DNA from: Flavobacterium cellulosilyticum
GTDB lineage: Bacteria; Bacteroidota; Bacteroidia; Flavobacteriales; Flavobacteriaceae
Length of the DNA: 64,000 bases
Assembly: GCF_004349355.1 (NCBI RefSeq)
Contig: NZ_SMFK01000016.1
Span: 1 to 64,000 of the forward strand
Direction: 5' to 3'
Shown: one piece after another, positions 26,767-35,797 of the stretch
Layout of the letters: every line of letters starts with the position of its first letter
How positions within the stretch are numbered: position 1 is the first letter of the stretch
Notes under the pieces: generated by a model
Told to the model about the DNA's origin: nothing
The model's database searches: none
Seen by the model: the letters and a program-made list of their open reading frames with translations, nothing else
Position numbers and translations under genes: made by a program

Positions 26767-26937
26767 AAATATTGATTCAATAATATAACTGAATGGGGCA
26801 ACTCAGATACAATATCAAAAATATATCAATTCAAAAAAACCCACAAAATTTTCCGCTATTTAGCCAATTTATCAGACCAACAGCGCATTAAAATGATTTT
26901 GAATTGAAAAAAAGAATAATATCGCAATAGAATTAAA

Positions 26938-26990
26938 AATCAAAAACCCCTTTTGTATTTGATTACAAAAAGGGTTTTTGATTTTTTTTT
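26938..26990. terminator. Strong hairpin terminator downstream of alaS
   Basis: An arm of about 20 bases (26938-26957) pairs with 26963-26982 with a small bulge in the C/G run, then T's follow. It lies 10 bases past the alaS stop on the minus strand; A and T runs on both sides make it usable from either strand. Confidence 0.85.
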
Positions 26991-26999
26991 TAAATTGGA

Positions 27000-29636
27000 T
27001 TATTTGATAAAGTCAATTGCATGGGTTAATGCTTCCTGAATTCCTTCTACTTTTTTTCCTCCAGCTGTTGCGAAAAAAGGTTGACCACCTCCGCCACCTT
27101 GAATGAACTTTCCTAATTCACGAACCACTTGACCTGCATTCAATCCTTTATCAGCAACCAATTCTTTGGAAATATAACAGGATAACATGGGTTTATTTTC
27201 ATCGGCTGTCGCCAAAACCAAAAAAATATTAGTTCCTAAAGTTCCCAATTCATAAGCCAAATCTTTAGCTCCTTCTGGACTTAGATCAACCTGCGTAGCC
27301 AAGAACTGTACTCCGTTTACTTCCTGAAGTTCTTGTGCCAATTCCCCTTTCATATTCTTTGCCTTATCTTTCAATAGCGCTTCCAATTGCTTTTTCAATT
27401 TTGCATTATCCTCTTGCAAGGAATGAACTGCCTTTATCACATCTTGAGGATTCTTCAGCGCCACTTTAATTTCACCTAAAGTAGTTTCTTGACTTGCAAA
27501 AAAGGCTTTCACCGCATCCGACGTTATGGCTTCGATACGACGAATACCCGCCGCAACTGCCCCTTCAGACACAATTTTGAAATGCCAGATATCGGCAGTA
27601 TTATTTACGTGAATTCCACCACACAATTCTATGCTTTCGCCAAATTTAATCGCACGAACTGAATCTCCATACTTTTCTCCAAACAAAGCCATTGCACCTT
27701 CGTCTAAAGCTTGTTGGATAGGAATGCTTCTTCGTTCTATTAAAGGTAATTGATCTTGGATTCTTGCATTGACAAACTGCTCTACTTCTTGCAATTCATT
27801 TTCCGTCATTTTTGCAAAATGCGAAAAATCAAAACGCAAATAATTTGGATTTACTAAAGAACCTTTTTGTTCTACATGAGTTCCCAAAATGCTGCGCAAA
27901 GCTTGGTGCATCAAGTGTGTTGCCGAGTGATTTCTAGAAGATAAACGTCGCAAATCCTGATTTACTTGAGCAACAAAACTACCATTGATATTCTCTGGCA
28001 ACTTTTTGGCAAAGTGCAGAATTAAGTTATTTTCTTTTTTAGTATCTATAATTTCAATCGTTTCATTGGCTGAAACTAAACTTCCTTTATCTCCAACTTG
28101 TCCACCACCTTCTGGGTAAAATGGAGTCGCATCTAATACAATTTGGTATAAAACACCGTCTTTTTTAGAATCTACTTTGCGAATACGTGTGATTTTCACC
28201 TCATTTTCTGCTTGGTCATAACCTACAAATGTTTCCACATTTCCTGGAATTAAAACAGACCAATCTTCAGTCGAAACTTCTGAAGCGGCACGAGAACGCG
28301 TTTTTTGTGCTTGCATCGAAGCGTCAAACTCGGCTTCGTTGAAAGTCATTCCTTTTTCTTTTAGAATCAAAGCTGTTAAATCTTTTGGAAAACCAAAAGT
28401 ATCATACAATTCAAAAGCTTTTACTCCCGAAACTTCATTTCCTTTTGTGGCTGCAATTACATTTTCGAGCAATTGTAATCCTTGGTCTAAGGTTCTTAAG
28501 AATGAAGCTTCTTCTTCACGTATTACATTGGTAACTAAATTTTGTTGTGATTTTATTTCTGGAAAAAAATCGCCCATTTGATCCGCCAAAACAGTTACTA
28601 GTTTATAAATAAACGCTTCTTTAGTATTCAAAAACGTAAATCCATAACGAATAGCACGACGCAAAATACGACGAATTACATAACCTGCTCCTGTATTGGA
28701 TGGCAACTGACCATCGGCAATAGCGAAAGCAACAGCGCGCACATGATCTACGATTACACGAATGGCAATATTGGTTTTGTTTTGCTCTTCGCTAACGTCT
28801 ATTATTTCGTTTGAACTGTATCTATATCCTGTGATTTCCTCGATTTTTTCAATAAGCGGTGTAAACACATCGGTATCATAATTGGAAGTCACGTCTTGCA
28901 TAGCCATACACAAACGCTCAAATCCCATTCCGGTATCTACGTGTTGTGCTGGTAATTTTTCAAGTGATCCATCGGCTTTACGATTGAATTCCATAAATAC
29001 GTTATTCCATATTTCGACAACTTGTGGATGATCTGCATTCACAAGGCTTCGTCCTGAAACAGCTGCTCTTTGGGCATCAGTACGCAAATCGATATGAATT
29101 TCTGAACAAGGTCCGCAAGGCCCTTGGTCTCCCATTTCCCAGAAATTATCTTTTTTGTTTCCTAATATGATTCGATCTTCGGGAACGAATTGTTTCCATA
29201 TATCAAAAGCTTCTTGGTCGAATGGTACGTTCTCCTCTTCGTTTCCTTCAAAAACGGAAACATATAAACGGTCATTGTCTAATTTCAGCACATCGGTCAA
29301 GAATTCCCATGCCCATGGCAATGCTTCCTTCTTGAAATAATCTCCAAATGACCAATTACCCAGCATTTCGAACATAGTATGGTGATAAGTATCAAAACCT
29401 ACATCTTCTAAATCATTGTGTTTTCCTGAAACACGAAGGCATTTTTGAGTATCAGCAATACGATTGCTTTTAGGGGTGGCGTTCCCTAAGAAGTATTCTT
29501 TGAACTGAGCCATTCCTGAGTTATTGAACATCAAGGTTGGATCGTCTTTTAGAACTATAGGAGCAGAAGGAACAATTAAATGTCCTTTACTTTCAAAGAA
29601 TTGTAGATACGCTTTGCGAATGTCTTGTGATTTCAT
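27000..29636 (-). CDS. alaS: Alanine-tRNA ligase
   Basis: Charges tRNA-Ala and edits mischarged tRNA. 878 residues, full length. The class II catalytic core starts [20 protein letters not shown] and contains [49 protein letters not shown] and [12 protein letters not shown]. The editing domain has [13 protein letters not shown] (HxxxH) and [11 protein letters not shown] (zinc Cys and His). The C-terminal C-Ala domain ends [18 protein letters not shown]. It has a leader of about 300 bases if the TATTTTTG -7 element (minus strand, 29947-29954) is used. Confidence 0.98.
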   Translation of the reverse strand: MKSQDIRKAYLQFFESKGHLIVPSAPIVLKDDPTLMFNNSGMAQFKEYFLGNATPKSNRIADTQKCLRVSGKHNDLEDVGFDTYHHTMFEMLGNWSFGDYFKKEALPWAWEFLTDVLKLDNDRLYVSVFEGNEEENVPFDQEAFDIWKQFVPEDRIILGNKKDNFWEMGDQGPCGPCSEIHIDLRTDAQRAAVSGRSLVNADHPQVVEIWNNVFMEFNRKADGSLEKLPAQHVDTGMGFERLCMAMQDVTSNYDTDVFTPLIEKIEEITGYRYSSNEIIDVSEEQNKTNIAIRVIVDHVRAVAFAIADGQLPSNTGAGYVIRRILRRAIRYGFTFLNTKEAFIYKLVTVLADQMGDFFPEIKSQQNLVTNVIREEEASFLRTLDQGLQLLENVIAATKGNEVSGVKAFELYDTFGFPKDLTALILKEKGMTFNEAEFDASMQAQKTRSRAASEVSTEDWSVLIPGNVETFVGYDQAENEVKITRIRKVDSKKDGVLYQIVLDATPFYPEGGGQVGDKGSLVSANETIEIIDTKKENNLILHFAKKLPENINGSFVAQVNQDLRRLSSRNHSATHLMHQALRSILGTHVEQKGSLVNPNYLRFDFSHFAKMTENELQEVEQFVNARIQDQLPLIERRSIPIQQALDEGAMALFGEKYGDSVRAIKFGESIELCGGIHVNNTADIWHFKIVSEGAVAAGIRRIEAITSDAVKAFFASQETTLGEIKVALKNPQDVIKAVHSLQEDNAKLKKQLEALLKDKAKNMKGELAQELQEVNGVQFLATQVDLSPEGAKDLAYELGTLGTNIFLVLATADENKPMLSCYISKELVADKGLNAGQVVRELGKFIQGGGGGQPFFATAGGKKVEGIQEALTHAIDFIK

Positions 29637-29679
29637 TTTTGTTGTTTAATCGGTTAATGGGTTAATTGTTTAATCGGCT
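29637..29679 (-). repeat. Class B heptamer-like repeat directly before alaS start
   Basis: In the alaS sense the segment reads CCGATTAAACA, ATTAACC, CATTAACC, GATTAAACA and then reaches the ATG. Degenerate 7-8 base units are repeated about five times. Confidence 0.5.
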
Positions 29680-29723
29680 GTCTCGTAAAAACGAATAACC
29701 AAATCATCGAAATAACTTTTTAT

Positions 29724-29864
29724 GCCCCAGATAACAGTGGAAAGCTTAGAAGTTTTGAAATTTATTTTTTCTTGAGTTAGCAGAGCGACCGAAGGAAGCT
29801 CCTGCTGGCTCATTAGAAAAAAAGATTTCAGGACGAGAACTTGTAACGAATAGCTGGAAAAGGC
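29724..29864 (+). ncRNA. Structured element of Flavobacterium type (possibly Flavo-1), copy A
   Basis: It begins GCCCCAGATAACAGTGG and ends AACGAATAGCTGGAAAAGGC. GCC pairs with GGC and CCAG with CTGG, so the ends close a stem. The same boundary layout is found on the minus strand at 45053-44955 (GAGCCCTGATAGTAGCGGC ... GCGAATAGCAGTATAAAGCTC). Related blocks recur in Flavobacterium intergenic regions, and I think they correspond to the Flavo-1 RNA motif, but I could not check the model. It sits between the divergent alaS and the M23 peptidase gene, on the peptidase strand. Confidence 0.55.
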
Positions 29865-29968
29865 ACATTAAAATAATTATTCTTGAAAAAAGGGTGTAAC
29901 AAATGAAACATTCATTAAATTTGTTCGACTAACTTTTTACAAGGTGCAAAAATAGGGTATTTTAAAAT

Positions 29969-30946
29969 ATGGCGAAAGTAAAATATTATTACGATTCCGA
30001 AAATCTAGCATATCGAAAAATTATAACAAAAAAGAGGAAAAAATTTGGATTTGCATTCCTGTTTTTATTGGCTTCGGCATTGTTTGGATTATTGAGTTTC
30101 TTAGTATTATTGAACACCCCTTATTTTGAAACTCCAAAAAACAGATCGCAAGCTCGAGAAATCGAAAATTTGAAATTGCGTTATGCTATTTTAGATAAAA
30201 AAATGGATGAAGTAGATAAGGTAATTTCATTTATTGAAGATCGCGACAATAATCTTTATAGAGTCTATTTTAATGCTTCTCCGATACCTGAAGTGGAAAG
30301 AAAATCTGGTTTCAAGGATATGAATCGATACAAAGATTTAGAGGGTTATAATAATTCGCAACTGGTTATCAATACAACAAAACGTATTGATATATTGCAA
30401 AAAGAATTGTCGGTCCAGTCAAAATCATTGGATGATATTTTGAAATTAGCAAAAGCAAAAGACAAATTACTTGCTGCAATTCCTGCCATTCAACCGGTGA
30501 GAAACGAAAACTTGAAAAGAATGGTTTCAGGTTTTGGATATCGAACAGATCCATTTACCAAGGCCAGAAAAATGCATGAAGGCATGGATTTTACATCTAA
30601 AACTGGAACACCTATATACGCAACGGGTGATGGCGTTATTGCAAAAGCAGATAATACTGCCTCTGGTTATGGGAATCACATCGTCATAAATCATGGATTT
30701 GGATATGAAACATTATACGCTCATTTAAGTCGATACAATTGCAAAGCTGGGCAAAGAATAAAACGCGGAGACGTGATAGGTTATGTAGGAACTACTGGTA
30801 GATCTGAAGGGCCACATTTACATTATGAAGTACATAAAAACGGAAAAGTGGTTAATCCGCTGAACTTTTATTACGGAAATATTTCGGCGGTGGAATATGT
30901 TGCCATTGCACAATTAGCAAACCAAGAGAATCAGTCATTTGATTAA
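29969..30946 (+). CDS. M23 family metallopeptidase, membrane-anchored
   Basis: 325 residues. A basic cytoplasmic N-terminus is followed by a membrane span (FGFAFLFLLASALFGLLSFLV), a helical region with coiled-coil character (residues 60-160) and the LytM/M23 domain: HEGMDFTSKTGTPIYATGDG (first zinc His and Asp), HGFGYETLYAHLSRY and GRSEGPHLHYEVHKNG (HxH). All zinc and catalytic residues are present, so it is likely an active endopeptidase cutting peptidoglycan cross-bridges. It is followed by a CAGT-type repeat and the MerR gene. Confidence 0.93.
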   Translation: MAKVKYYYDSENLAYRKIITKKRKKFGFAFLFLLASALFGLLSFLVLLNTPYFETPKNRSQAREIENLKLRYAILDKKMDEVDKVISFIEDRDNNLYRVYFNASPIPEVERKSGFKDMNRYKDLEGYNNSQLVINTTKRIDILQKELSVQSKSLDDILKLAKAKDKLLAAIPAIQPVRNENLKRMVSGFGYRTDPFTKARKMHEGMDFTSKTGTPIYATGDGVIAKADNTASGYGNHIVINHGFGYETLYAHLSRYNCKAGQRIKRGDVIGYVGTTGRSEGPHLHYEVHKNGKVVNPLNFYYGNISAVEYVAIAQLANQENQSFD

Positions 30947-30975
30947 TACTGAAATAGTAGGCAGTGGTCAGATAG
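30947..30975 (+). repeat. Class A CAGT heptamer repeat directly after a stop codon
   Basis: Directly after the M23 stop: TACTGAAATAGTAGGCAGTG then GTCAGATAG. This is a weak copy of the CAGTNNT repeat found after four other genes. Confidence 0.45.
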
Positions 30976-30994
30976 AAAAAAATAAAGTAAAGAT

Positions 30995-31327
30995 ATGCAC
31001 ATAGAACTTTCTCAAGACAAAAGATATTATAGTATTGGCGAAATTGCCAAAGCTTTCGACGTTAATGCTTCACTTATTCGATTTTGGGATAGTGAATTTG
31101 ACATTCTTAAACCAAAGAAAAATGCCAAAGGCAATCGAATGTTCACGCCCGAAGATGTGAAAAATTTAAAATTGATTTATCATTTGGTCAAAGAAAGGGG
31201 TTTTACTCTCGAAGGGGCTAGAACACATTTGAAAGAAGGTCAAAAGAAAACTTTGGATAAATTTGACATTATAAGTAAACTGGAAACGATAAAAGCGCAG
31301 TTGATTGGGATTAAAAATGAAATCTGA
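30995..31327 (+). CDS. MerR family transcriptional regulator
   Basis: 110 residues. DNA-binding MerR winged helix: YYSIGEIAKAFDVNASLIRF, then WDSEFDILKPKKNAKGNRMF and TPEDVKNLKLIYHLVKERGF. A short C-terminal helix (FDIISKLETIKAQLIGIKNE) would form the dimer coiled coil. There is no effector domain and no cysteines, so the signal is unknown. Flavobacteria commonly carry this short MerR between an M23 peptidase and lemA, as here. Confidence 0.92.
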   Translation: MHIELSQDKRYYSIGEIAKAFDVNASLIRFWDSEFDILKPKKNAKGNRMFTPEDVKNLKLIYHLVKERGFTLEGARTHLKEGQKKTLDKFDIISKLETIKAQLIGIKNEI

Positions 31328-31415
31328 AAAAAGCAATGATACTAGAAATATCAATGACAATGGCAATTAAAAAAATAAACAAAAACAAATACTAAACTTT
31401 AAATTAAACAAAAAA

Positions 31416-32009
31416 ATGGATTTTAAAAAATTTTTACCTTGGATTATTGCAGCTGTTGTGATTTTTGGAATTTACGGCTGGGTTAAAGGAATTAACAATA
31501 CTGCCGTAACTTTAAATCAAACTATAGAGCAAAGTTGGGGAAATGTACAAACAGCTTATCAAAGAAGGAATGACCTTATTGGCAACTTAGTTAACACCGT
31601 AAAAGGGGCAGCTGATTTTGAAAAAAGTACTTTGACAGCAGTAATCGAAGCTAGAGCAAAAGCTACTCAGGTAACCATTGACCCAACAAACATAACTCCT
31701 GAACAATTATCACAATTTAATGAAGCCCAAAGTGGAGTGAGTAGTTCATTATCAAGATTACTAGTTTCCGTTGAACGCTATCCTGAATTGAAAGCCAATG
31801 CTAATTTCCTGAAATTACAAGATGAATTAGCCAGTACTGAAAACCAAATTCTAACTGCCAGAACACGTTTTAACGAAGCTGTAATGCCTTACAACACCCA
31901 CATTAAAACGTTCCCGAATTCTATATTCGCTGGAATGTTCGGTTTTAAAGAAAAAGCTTATTTCCAAGCGGTTGCAGGAGCTGAAAAACCAGTTGAAGTA
32001 AAATTCTAA
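31416..32009 (+). CDS. lemA: LemA family protein
   Basis: 197 residues. One N-terminal membrane helix (LPWIIAAVVIFGIYGWV) then the helical LemA body: VTLNQTIEQSWGNVQTAYQR, RNDLIGNLVNTVKGAADFEK, VERYPELKANANFLKLQDEL, ENQILTARTRFNEAVMPYNT. Family function is not settled. It is followed by two TPM-domain genes, the usual lemA-TPM neighbourhood, suggesting a membrane-linked complex. Confidence 0.95.
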   Translation: MDFKKFLPWIIAAVVIFGIYGWVKGINNTAVTLNQTIEQSWGNVQTAYQRRNDLIGNLVNTVKGAADFEKSTLTAVIEARAKATQVTIDPTNITPEQLSQFNEAQSGVSSSLSRLLVSVERYPELKANANFLKLQDELASTENQILTARTRFNEAVMPYNTHIKTFPNSIFAGMFGFKEKAYFQAVAGAEKPVEVKF

Positions 32010-32129
32010 AAAAAAATTAAAAATTCATGAGTACCGATTTTTGATTCCAGAATGTTAATTCTGAAATATTTTGCCAGTTCGCTGGCTCTCGAATCAAAAA
32101 TTGTTACTCTACATTCAAACACAATTTAC

Positions 32130-32567
32130 ATGTCAAAAGTTGAAAATTTTTTAACCCAAGAAGAAGAACAAGCGATTGTTGCAGCTATTTGCGTGGCCGA
32201 AAAAGAAACTTCTGGCGAGATCCGAATTCACATAGAGAAAACAACTTCCTTAGCGCATTACGATAGAGCTTTGGAAGTTTTTCATTTATTAAAAATGGAT
32301 GAAACCGACCTCAAAAATGGTGTTTTAATTTATATTGCTGTAAAAGATAAGGCTTTTATTATTTGTGGAGACAAAGGTATAAATGATGTCGTTCCCAGTG
32401 ATTTTTGGGACTCAACGAAAGATGCTATGGCTACTCAATTTAAAATTGGAAATTTCAAACAAGGAATCATCGATGGTATCACCAAAGCTGGCCAACAATT
32501 ACAGAAAAACTTTCCGTATCAAGAAGGTGACATTAATGAACTATCTAACGAAATATCAAAAGGATAA
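32130..32567 (+). CDS. TPM domain-containing protein (cytoplasmic form)
   Basis: 145 residues from ATG 32130 (MSKVENFLTQEEEQAIVAAI). Upstream in-frame codons to 32052 lack family likeness. TPM (TLP18.3/Psb32/MOLO-1) domain: EKETSGEIRIHIEKTTSLAH, KNGVLIYIAVKDKAFIICGD and KGINDVVPSDFWDSTKDAMA. No signal peptide is seen. It is four bases before the second TPM gene. Confidence 0.9.
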   Translation: MSKVENFLTQEEEQAIVAAICVAEKETSGEIRIHIEKTTSLAHYDRALEVFHLLKMDETDLKNGVLIYIAVKDKAFIICGDKGINDVVPSDFWDSTKDAMATQFKIGNFKQGIIDGITKAGQQLQKNFPYQEGDINELSNEISKG

Positions 32568-32570
32568 CCA

Positions 32571-33395
32571 ATGAAAATTTCCAAAAATAAAAATTCAAAT
32601 TCTAAAGGACTTTTTCAATTCTCTTTTTTGTTAGTCATCTTTTTAACTTTCAATAGTCTTTTTGCCCAATATACCATTCCTGAAATTCCTAAACTTCAAA
32701 CTTCGGTTTATGACTATGCCAACATTTTAAGTGCTAATGAAAAAGCCCAATTAGAAGAAAAACTCATTCGTTATTCCGATTCTACTACTACTCAAATTGT
32801 CGTTATCACAATCGAAAGTTTGAAAGGCGAAGATGTAAGTCAACTCGCGACAAAATGGGGACAAACTTGGGGAATAGGTGGAACTGCAAAAGACGATAAC
32901 GGCGTTGTTATTTTGGTTGCCAAAGATGAAAGAAAAATTGCCATTAATCCCGGTTACGGACTTGAAGACCGATTGACTGCAGGAATTGGCGGTGAAATCA
33001 TACGAAATATCATTGTCCCAGAATTCAAAGCCGGAAGTTATTATAATGGATTAGACAAAGGTGCTGATGCGCTGTTTGATGTTTTCAAAGGAAAATACAA
33101 AGGCGAAAGAAAAAAAAACAAACAAAAAGACTTTCCTGTTTTACCTATAATAATTATTGTAATTGTTATTCTTGTTATTCTTTCTAAAAACAAAAAAGGG
33201 GGTGGAAATTCTGGTAGCTCAGGTGGTGGACCAAGCTTGCTAGATGTAATAATCTTAAGTAGTTTAGGTAGAAACAGCGGCGGAGGCGGATTTGGAGGAG
33301 GTTCCTCTGGTGGTGGATTTGGCGGAGGCGGAGGTTTTGGTGGCGGGTTCGGTGGCGGAGGTTTCTCTGGCGGCGGAAGCAGCGGTGGATGGTAG
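32571..33395 (+). CDS. TPM domain membrane protein with glycine-rich tail (YgcG-like)
   Basis: 274 residues. Signal peptide up to FNSLFAQYTIPEIP, TPM domain (VYDYANILSANEKAQLEEKL, TTQIVVITIESLKGEDVSQL, VILVAKDERKIAINPGYGLE), one membrane helix (FPVLPIIIIVIVILVILSKN), then a low-complexity tail of about 75 residues made of Gly, Ser and Phe ending in SGGW. The tail's opposite strand gives a long open proline-rich frame that is not a gene. Likely an outer face or periplasmic membrane protein; role unknown. Confidence 0.92.
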   Translation: MKISKNKNSNSKGLFQFSFLLVIFLTFNSLFAQYTIPEIPKLQTSVYDYANILSANEKAQLEEKLIRYSDSTTTQIVVITIESLKGEDVSQLATKWGQTWGIGGTAKDDNGVVILVAKDERKIAINPGYGLEDRLTAGIGGEIIRNIIVPEFKAGSYYNGLDKGADALFDVFKGKYKGERKKNKQKDFPVLPIIIIVIVILVILSKNKKGGGNSGSSGGGPSLLDVIILSSLGRNSGGGGFGGGSSGGGFGGGGGFGGGFGGGGFSGGGSSGGW

Positions 33396-33434
33396 ATTAG
33401 TGAGCAGTGAGCAGTAAAAGTGGTCAGTGATGAG
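33396..33434 (+). repeat. Class A CAGT heptamer repeat directly after a stop codon
   Basis: Starts at the base after the TPM gene stop. Units in sense: GTGAGCA, GTGAGCA, GTAAAA, GTGGTCA, GTGATGA. Confidence 0.65.
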
Positions 33435-33598
33435 AAATTAATCAAAAAGCAACAAGATTATTTACATTCATTTTTATCCACAAATTACGCAGCCGAGTTT
33501 CGCGAACTTTTAATTAAATTAGCCCAAATAAATCTGAACTAATTTCTGAATAACTTTTTAATCTCTTAAATGAAATTATTCAAAAAAAATCAAATACT

Positions 33599-33622
33599 CC
33601 CCTGTCTCACGGCAGGGTTTTA
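33599..33622 (+). terminator. Hairpin terminator after the TPM genes
   Basis: CCCTG (33600-33604) pairs with CAGGG (33613-33617), followed by TTTT. It lies about 200 bases past the last stop, so it may instead act within the leader of the Rrf2 gene. Confidence 0.55.
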
Positions 33623-33644
33623 AAATAAATTTTGAACCATAAAT

Positions 33645-34058
33645 ATGTTATCTCACAAAGCCAAATACGCACTTAAAGCATTGCTTTATTTAGCGCAGCA
33701 AGAGGAAGGATTCATTGCTAAAACAATGGATATTTCTCAAGGTGCAAATATTCCAAAAAAGTTTTTGGAACAAATTTTATTGGAACTAAAAAGAGGTCAT
33801 TTTGTGAGTAGCAAACAAGGGAAACTGGGTGGATATTATCTTCTAAAATCTAAAAACGAGATAACATTAGCGGATATTCACCGATTATTTGATGGTGCAA
33901 TTGCTTTACTTCCTTGCGCCTCTCTTAATTTTTACGAACCCTGTTCTGACTGCACAACCGAGTCTGAGTGCTCACTAAGACTCGGATTATTAACTATTCG
34001 AGATGAAACTTTAAAGGTGATGAAGAACATTACAATAGGTTCATTGATAAAAAAATAA
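33645..34058 (+). CDS. Rrf2 family transcriptional regulator
   Basis: 137 residues. Winged helix: MLSHKAKYALKALLYLAQQE, GANIPKKFLEQILLELKRGH and VSSKQGKLGGYYLLKSKNEI (the Rrf2 wing GxxGGYxL). After it come LPCASLNFYEPCSDCTTESE and C, giving four cysteines in the region that holds Fe-S ligands in IscR/NsrR or serves sensing in CymR-like members. It is immediately upstream of, and in the same direction as, the porin-PstSCAB block, so local control of that block is likely. Intact, unlike the Rrf2 pseudogene at 8283. Confidence 0.93.
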   Translation: MLSHKAKYALKALLYLAQQEEGFIAKTMDISQGANIPKKFLEQILLELKRGHFVSSKQGKLGGYYLLKSKNEITLADIHRLFDGAIALLPCASLNFYEPCSDCTTESECSLRLGLLTIRDETLKVMKNITIGSLIKK

Positions 34059-34100
34059 AAAAATATTTCATTAACTCTACTAATTATATAGAATTAATTA

Positions 34101-34108
34101 TATATTTG
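34101..34108 (+). promoter_or_regulatory. Likely -7 element of porin-pstSCAB promoter
   Basis: TATATTTG fits TANNTTTG. The transcript would begin near 34115, giving a leader of about 200 bases. CTACTAATTA occurs twice around it (34077-34086 and 34130-34139), a direct repeat that could be an operator for the Rrf2 regulator encoded just upstream. Confidence 0.6.
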
Positions 34109-34171
34109 CACGGAAATTAATTTTTAATTCTACTAATTACATGTAATTGGTTATATAGTAAAACAAATAAA

Positions 34172-34231
34172 ATGGGTATATCAATTTTTAAATCTAGGTA
34201 TGAAAATATAATCATGTGCCCAAGGGCATAG
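34172..34231 (+). CDS. Candidate 19-residue leader peptide
   Basis: ATG 34172 to TAG 34229-34231 encodes MGISIFKSRYENIIMCPRA. The last five codons lie over a tight hairpin (TGCCCAAGGGCA, 34216-34227). A short peptide with a late Cys-Pro-Arg in the leader of a transport operon is a plausible attenuator or translational sensor. No homologue is known to me and expression is not shown. Confidence 0.4.
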   Translation: MGISIFKSRYENIIMCPRA

Positions 34232-34248
34232 TATAAAACAATTGGAAC

Positions 34249-34266
34249 TTTTGTTCATGAACAAAA
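34249..34266. promoter_or_regulatory. Perfect 18-bp palindrome in operon leader
   Basis: TTTTGTTCATGAACAAAA is fully self-complementary and lies 51-68 bases before the porin ATG. It may be an operator (dimeric regulator) or, in RNA, a hairpin near the start of translation. Confidence 0.5.
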
Positions 34267-34316
34267 CCCTACAGCTTAAAAAAACATAAACATATCTAGA
34301 ATTAAAAAAACAAAAA

Positions 34317-35741
34317 ATGAATTCAAAAAAACAATTCTTAATCATCCTTACCTTTTTTAGTATTGGAACAGCAATTGCACAATCTACAGATGATTTATTC
34401 AACATACTAATACAAAAAGGGCTAATTAAACAAACCGAAGCAGATTCCATAAGAGCTAATTACGCGATAAATCAACAAGCAAAACCAAAAGACAAAACGT
34501 TTCAGATTGATTTGCAAATTAAAAACCGATTTGAATACCGAGATGGATATGGATCTATTCCAACCGATGCAACTGTACCAGCTGCTTTTGTAAACCAACG
34601 TAGTAGGTTAAACTTTAGCTATCAACATGGAGACGCCTTTAACACCGTACTTTCATTACAAGACGCACGTGTTTGGGGTTCACATGATCCAAGAGGCTTA
34701 GATGGCACTATACAATTATTTGAAGGTTATGTAGAGCCTTTTATAACACCTAACTTCTCAATCCGTATAGGTCGACAACGTATCGTTCTTGACAATCAAA
34801 GGCTTTTTGCTGAAAATGAGTGGCGAGTAAATGCAAATGCACATGACGCAATAAATTTTAGATACTATAAAGGAAAAATAAGTTTAGAATTAATTGGAGC
34901 CTTTAATCAAACCTCCGAGCGTATTTTTGGGACTGACTATTCCCCTAATCAATTGAGTCTTACACCAGCAAATGCAACACCAAGTGCCTGGACAAATTAC
35001 AAAACACTTGCTGTAAGTTATGTGAAATATGAATTTACACCAAAATTTACAGCAACGAGCATTGTAGCTGCAGATGGATATCAGAGTAAAACAAATTCAG
35101 AAAAAACAGTTTGGAGACTAACTTATGGAGGTCGTTTAGAATACACCTATGGAAACTGGTATGCAACAACTAGCGGGTATATTCAATCGGGTCGAAATAA
35201 TACTGAAAAATCACTTAAAGCTTGGTATGTACAACCAGAAATTAAATTTAACAAAACAAACAGTATTTCAATCCGTTTAGGAGCCGAAATCATGAGTGGA
35301 GACAATGGAACTATCGGAAATGTAGATCATAATTTTGTGCCTTTATATGGTGTGGCACATCGATTCAATGGATTCTTGGATTTATTTACAAAATTCCCTG
35401 CAGATCTAAATAACGCAGGTTTAGTAAATCCATATTTATACCTAACAAAAGTCATTAGTCCAAAATGGGAGGTAAGTTCCAATAGTCATTTATTTTATAC
35501 TCAAAAAACAGCTATTCTCACTCCAAATCAAAAACTTTCAAAATTCATGGGATATGAGCATGATTTAGTAATTGGCTACAAGCCGAATAACTATACACAT
35601 GTTGAAACTGGATTTGCATTTGCTTTGCCAACCGAAACCATGACAGCAATCAAAAAGTCTGGGGATGCGGGCAAAATACCAACATGGTTTTACGTACAAT
35701 TAAAATTCACTCCTCGAATATTCAAAACAGTATTTAACTAA
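34317..35741 (+). CDS. Alginate-export-type outer-membrane porin
   Basis: 474 residues. Signal peptide MNSKKQFLIILTFFSIGTAI ending AQS, a short helical N-terminal piece (DDLFNILIQKGLIKQTEADS), then a beta barrel: FQIDLQIKNRFEYRDGYGSI, VNQRSRLNFSYQHGDAF, FEGYVEPFITPNFSIRIGRQ, ISIRLGAEIMSGDN and a terminal strand WFYVQLKFTPRIFKTVFN ending in an aromatic-N pair. The layout is that of the Alginate_exp family of substrate-selective porins. It heads a PstSCAB-like operon, so it probably admits the same anion through the outer membrane. Confidence 0.85.
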   Translation: MNSKKQFLIILTFFSIGTAIAQSTDDLFNILIQKGLIKQTEADSIRANYAINQQAKPKDKTFQIDLQIKNRFEYRDGYGSIPTDATVPAAFVNQRSRLNFSYQHGDAFNTVLSLQDARVWGSHDPRGLDGTIQLFEGYVEPFITPNFSIRIGRQRIVLDNQRLFAENEWRVNANAHDAINFRYYKGKISLELIGAFNQTSERIFGTDYSPNQLSLTPANATPSAWTNYKTLAVSYVKYEFTPKFTATSIVAADGYQSKTNSEKTVWRLTYGGRLEYTYGNWYATTSGYIQSGRNNTEKSLKAWYVQPEIKFNKTNSISIRLGAEIMSGDNGTIGNVDHNFVPLYGVAHRFNGFLDLFTKFPADLNNAGLVNPYLYLTKVISPKWEVSSNSHLFYTQKTAILTPNQKLSKFMGYEHDLVIGYKPNNYTHVETGFAFALPTETMTAIKKSGDAGKIPTWFYVQLKFTPRIFKTVFN

Positions 35742-35797
35742 ATAAAACAACAGACTAAAGCAGAAAAAACACTGCTTGATTTAAAACCTAAAAAAAA

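Noticed and set aside
26867-26923. Short tail-like peptide frame FRYLANLSDQQRIKMILN
   Set aside because: Only 18 codons with no start or family; cannot be told from chance.
33041-33445. Minus-strand 134-codon proline-rich frame
   Set aside because: It is the complement of the Gly/Ser-rich tail of the TPM protein; a composition artefact.
34115-34316. Known riboswitch in the importer leader
   Set aside because: I could not fit any riboswitch consensus; only the small ORF, a short hairpin and a palindrome are visible.
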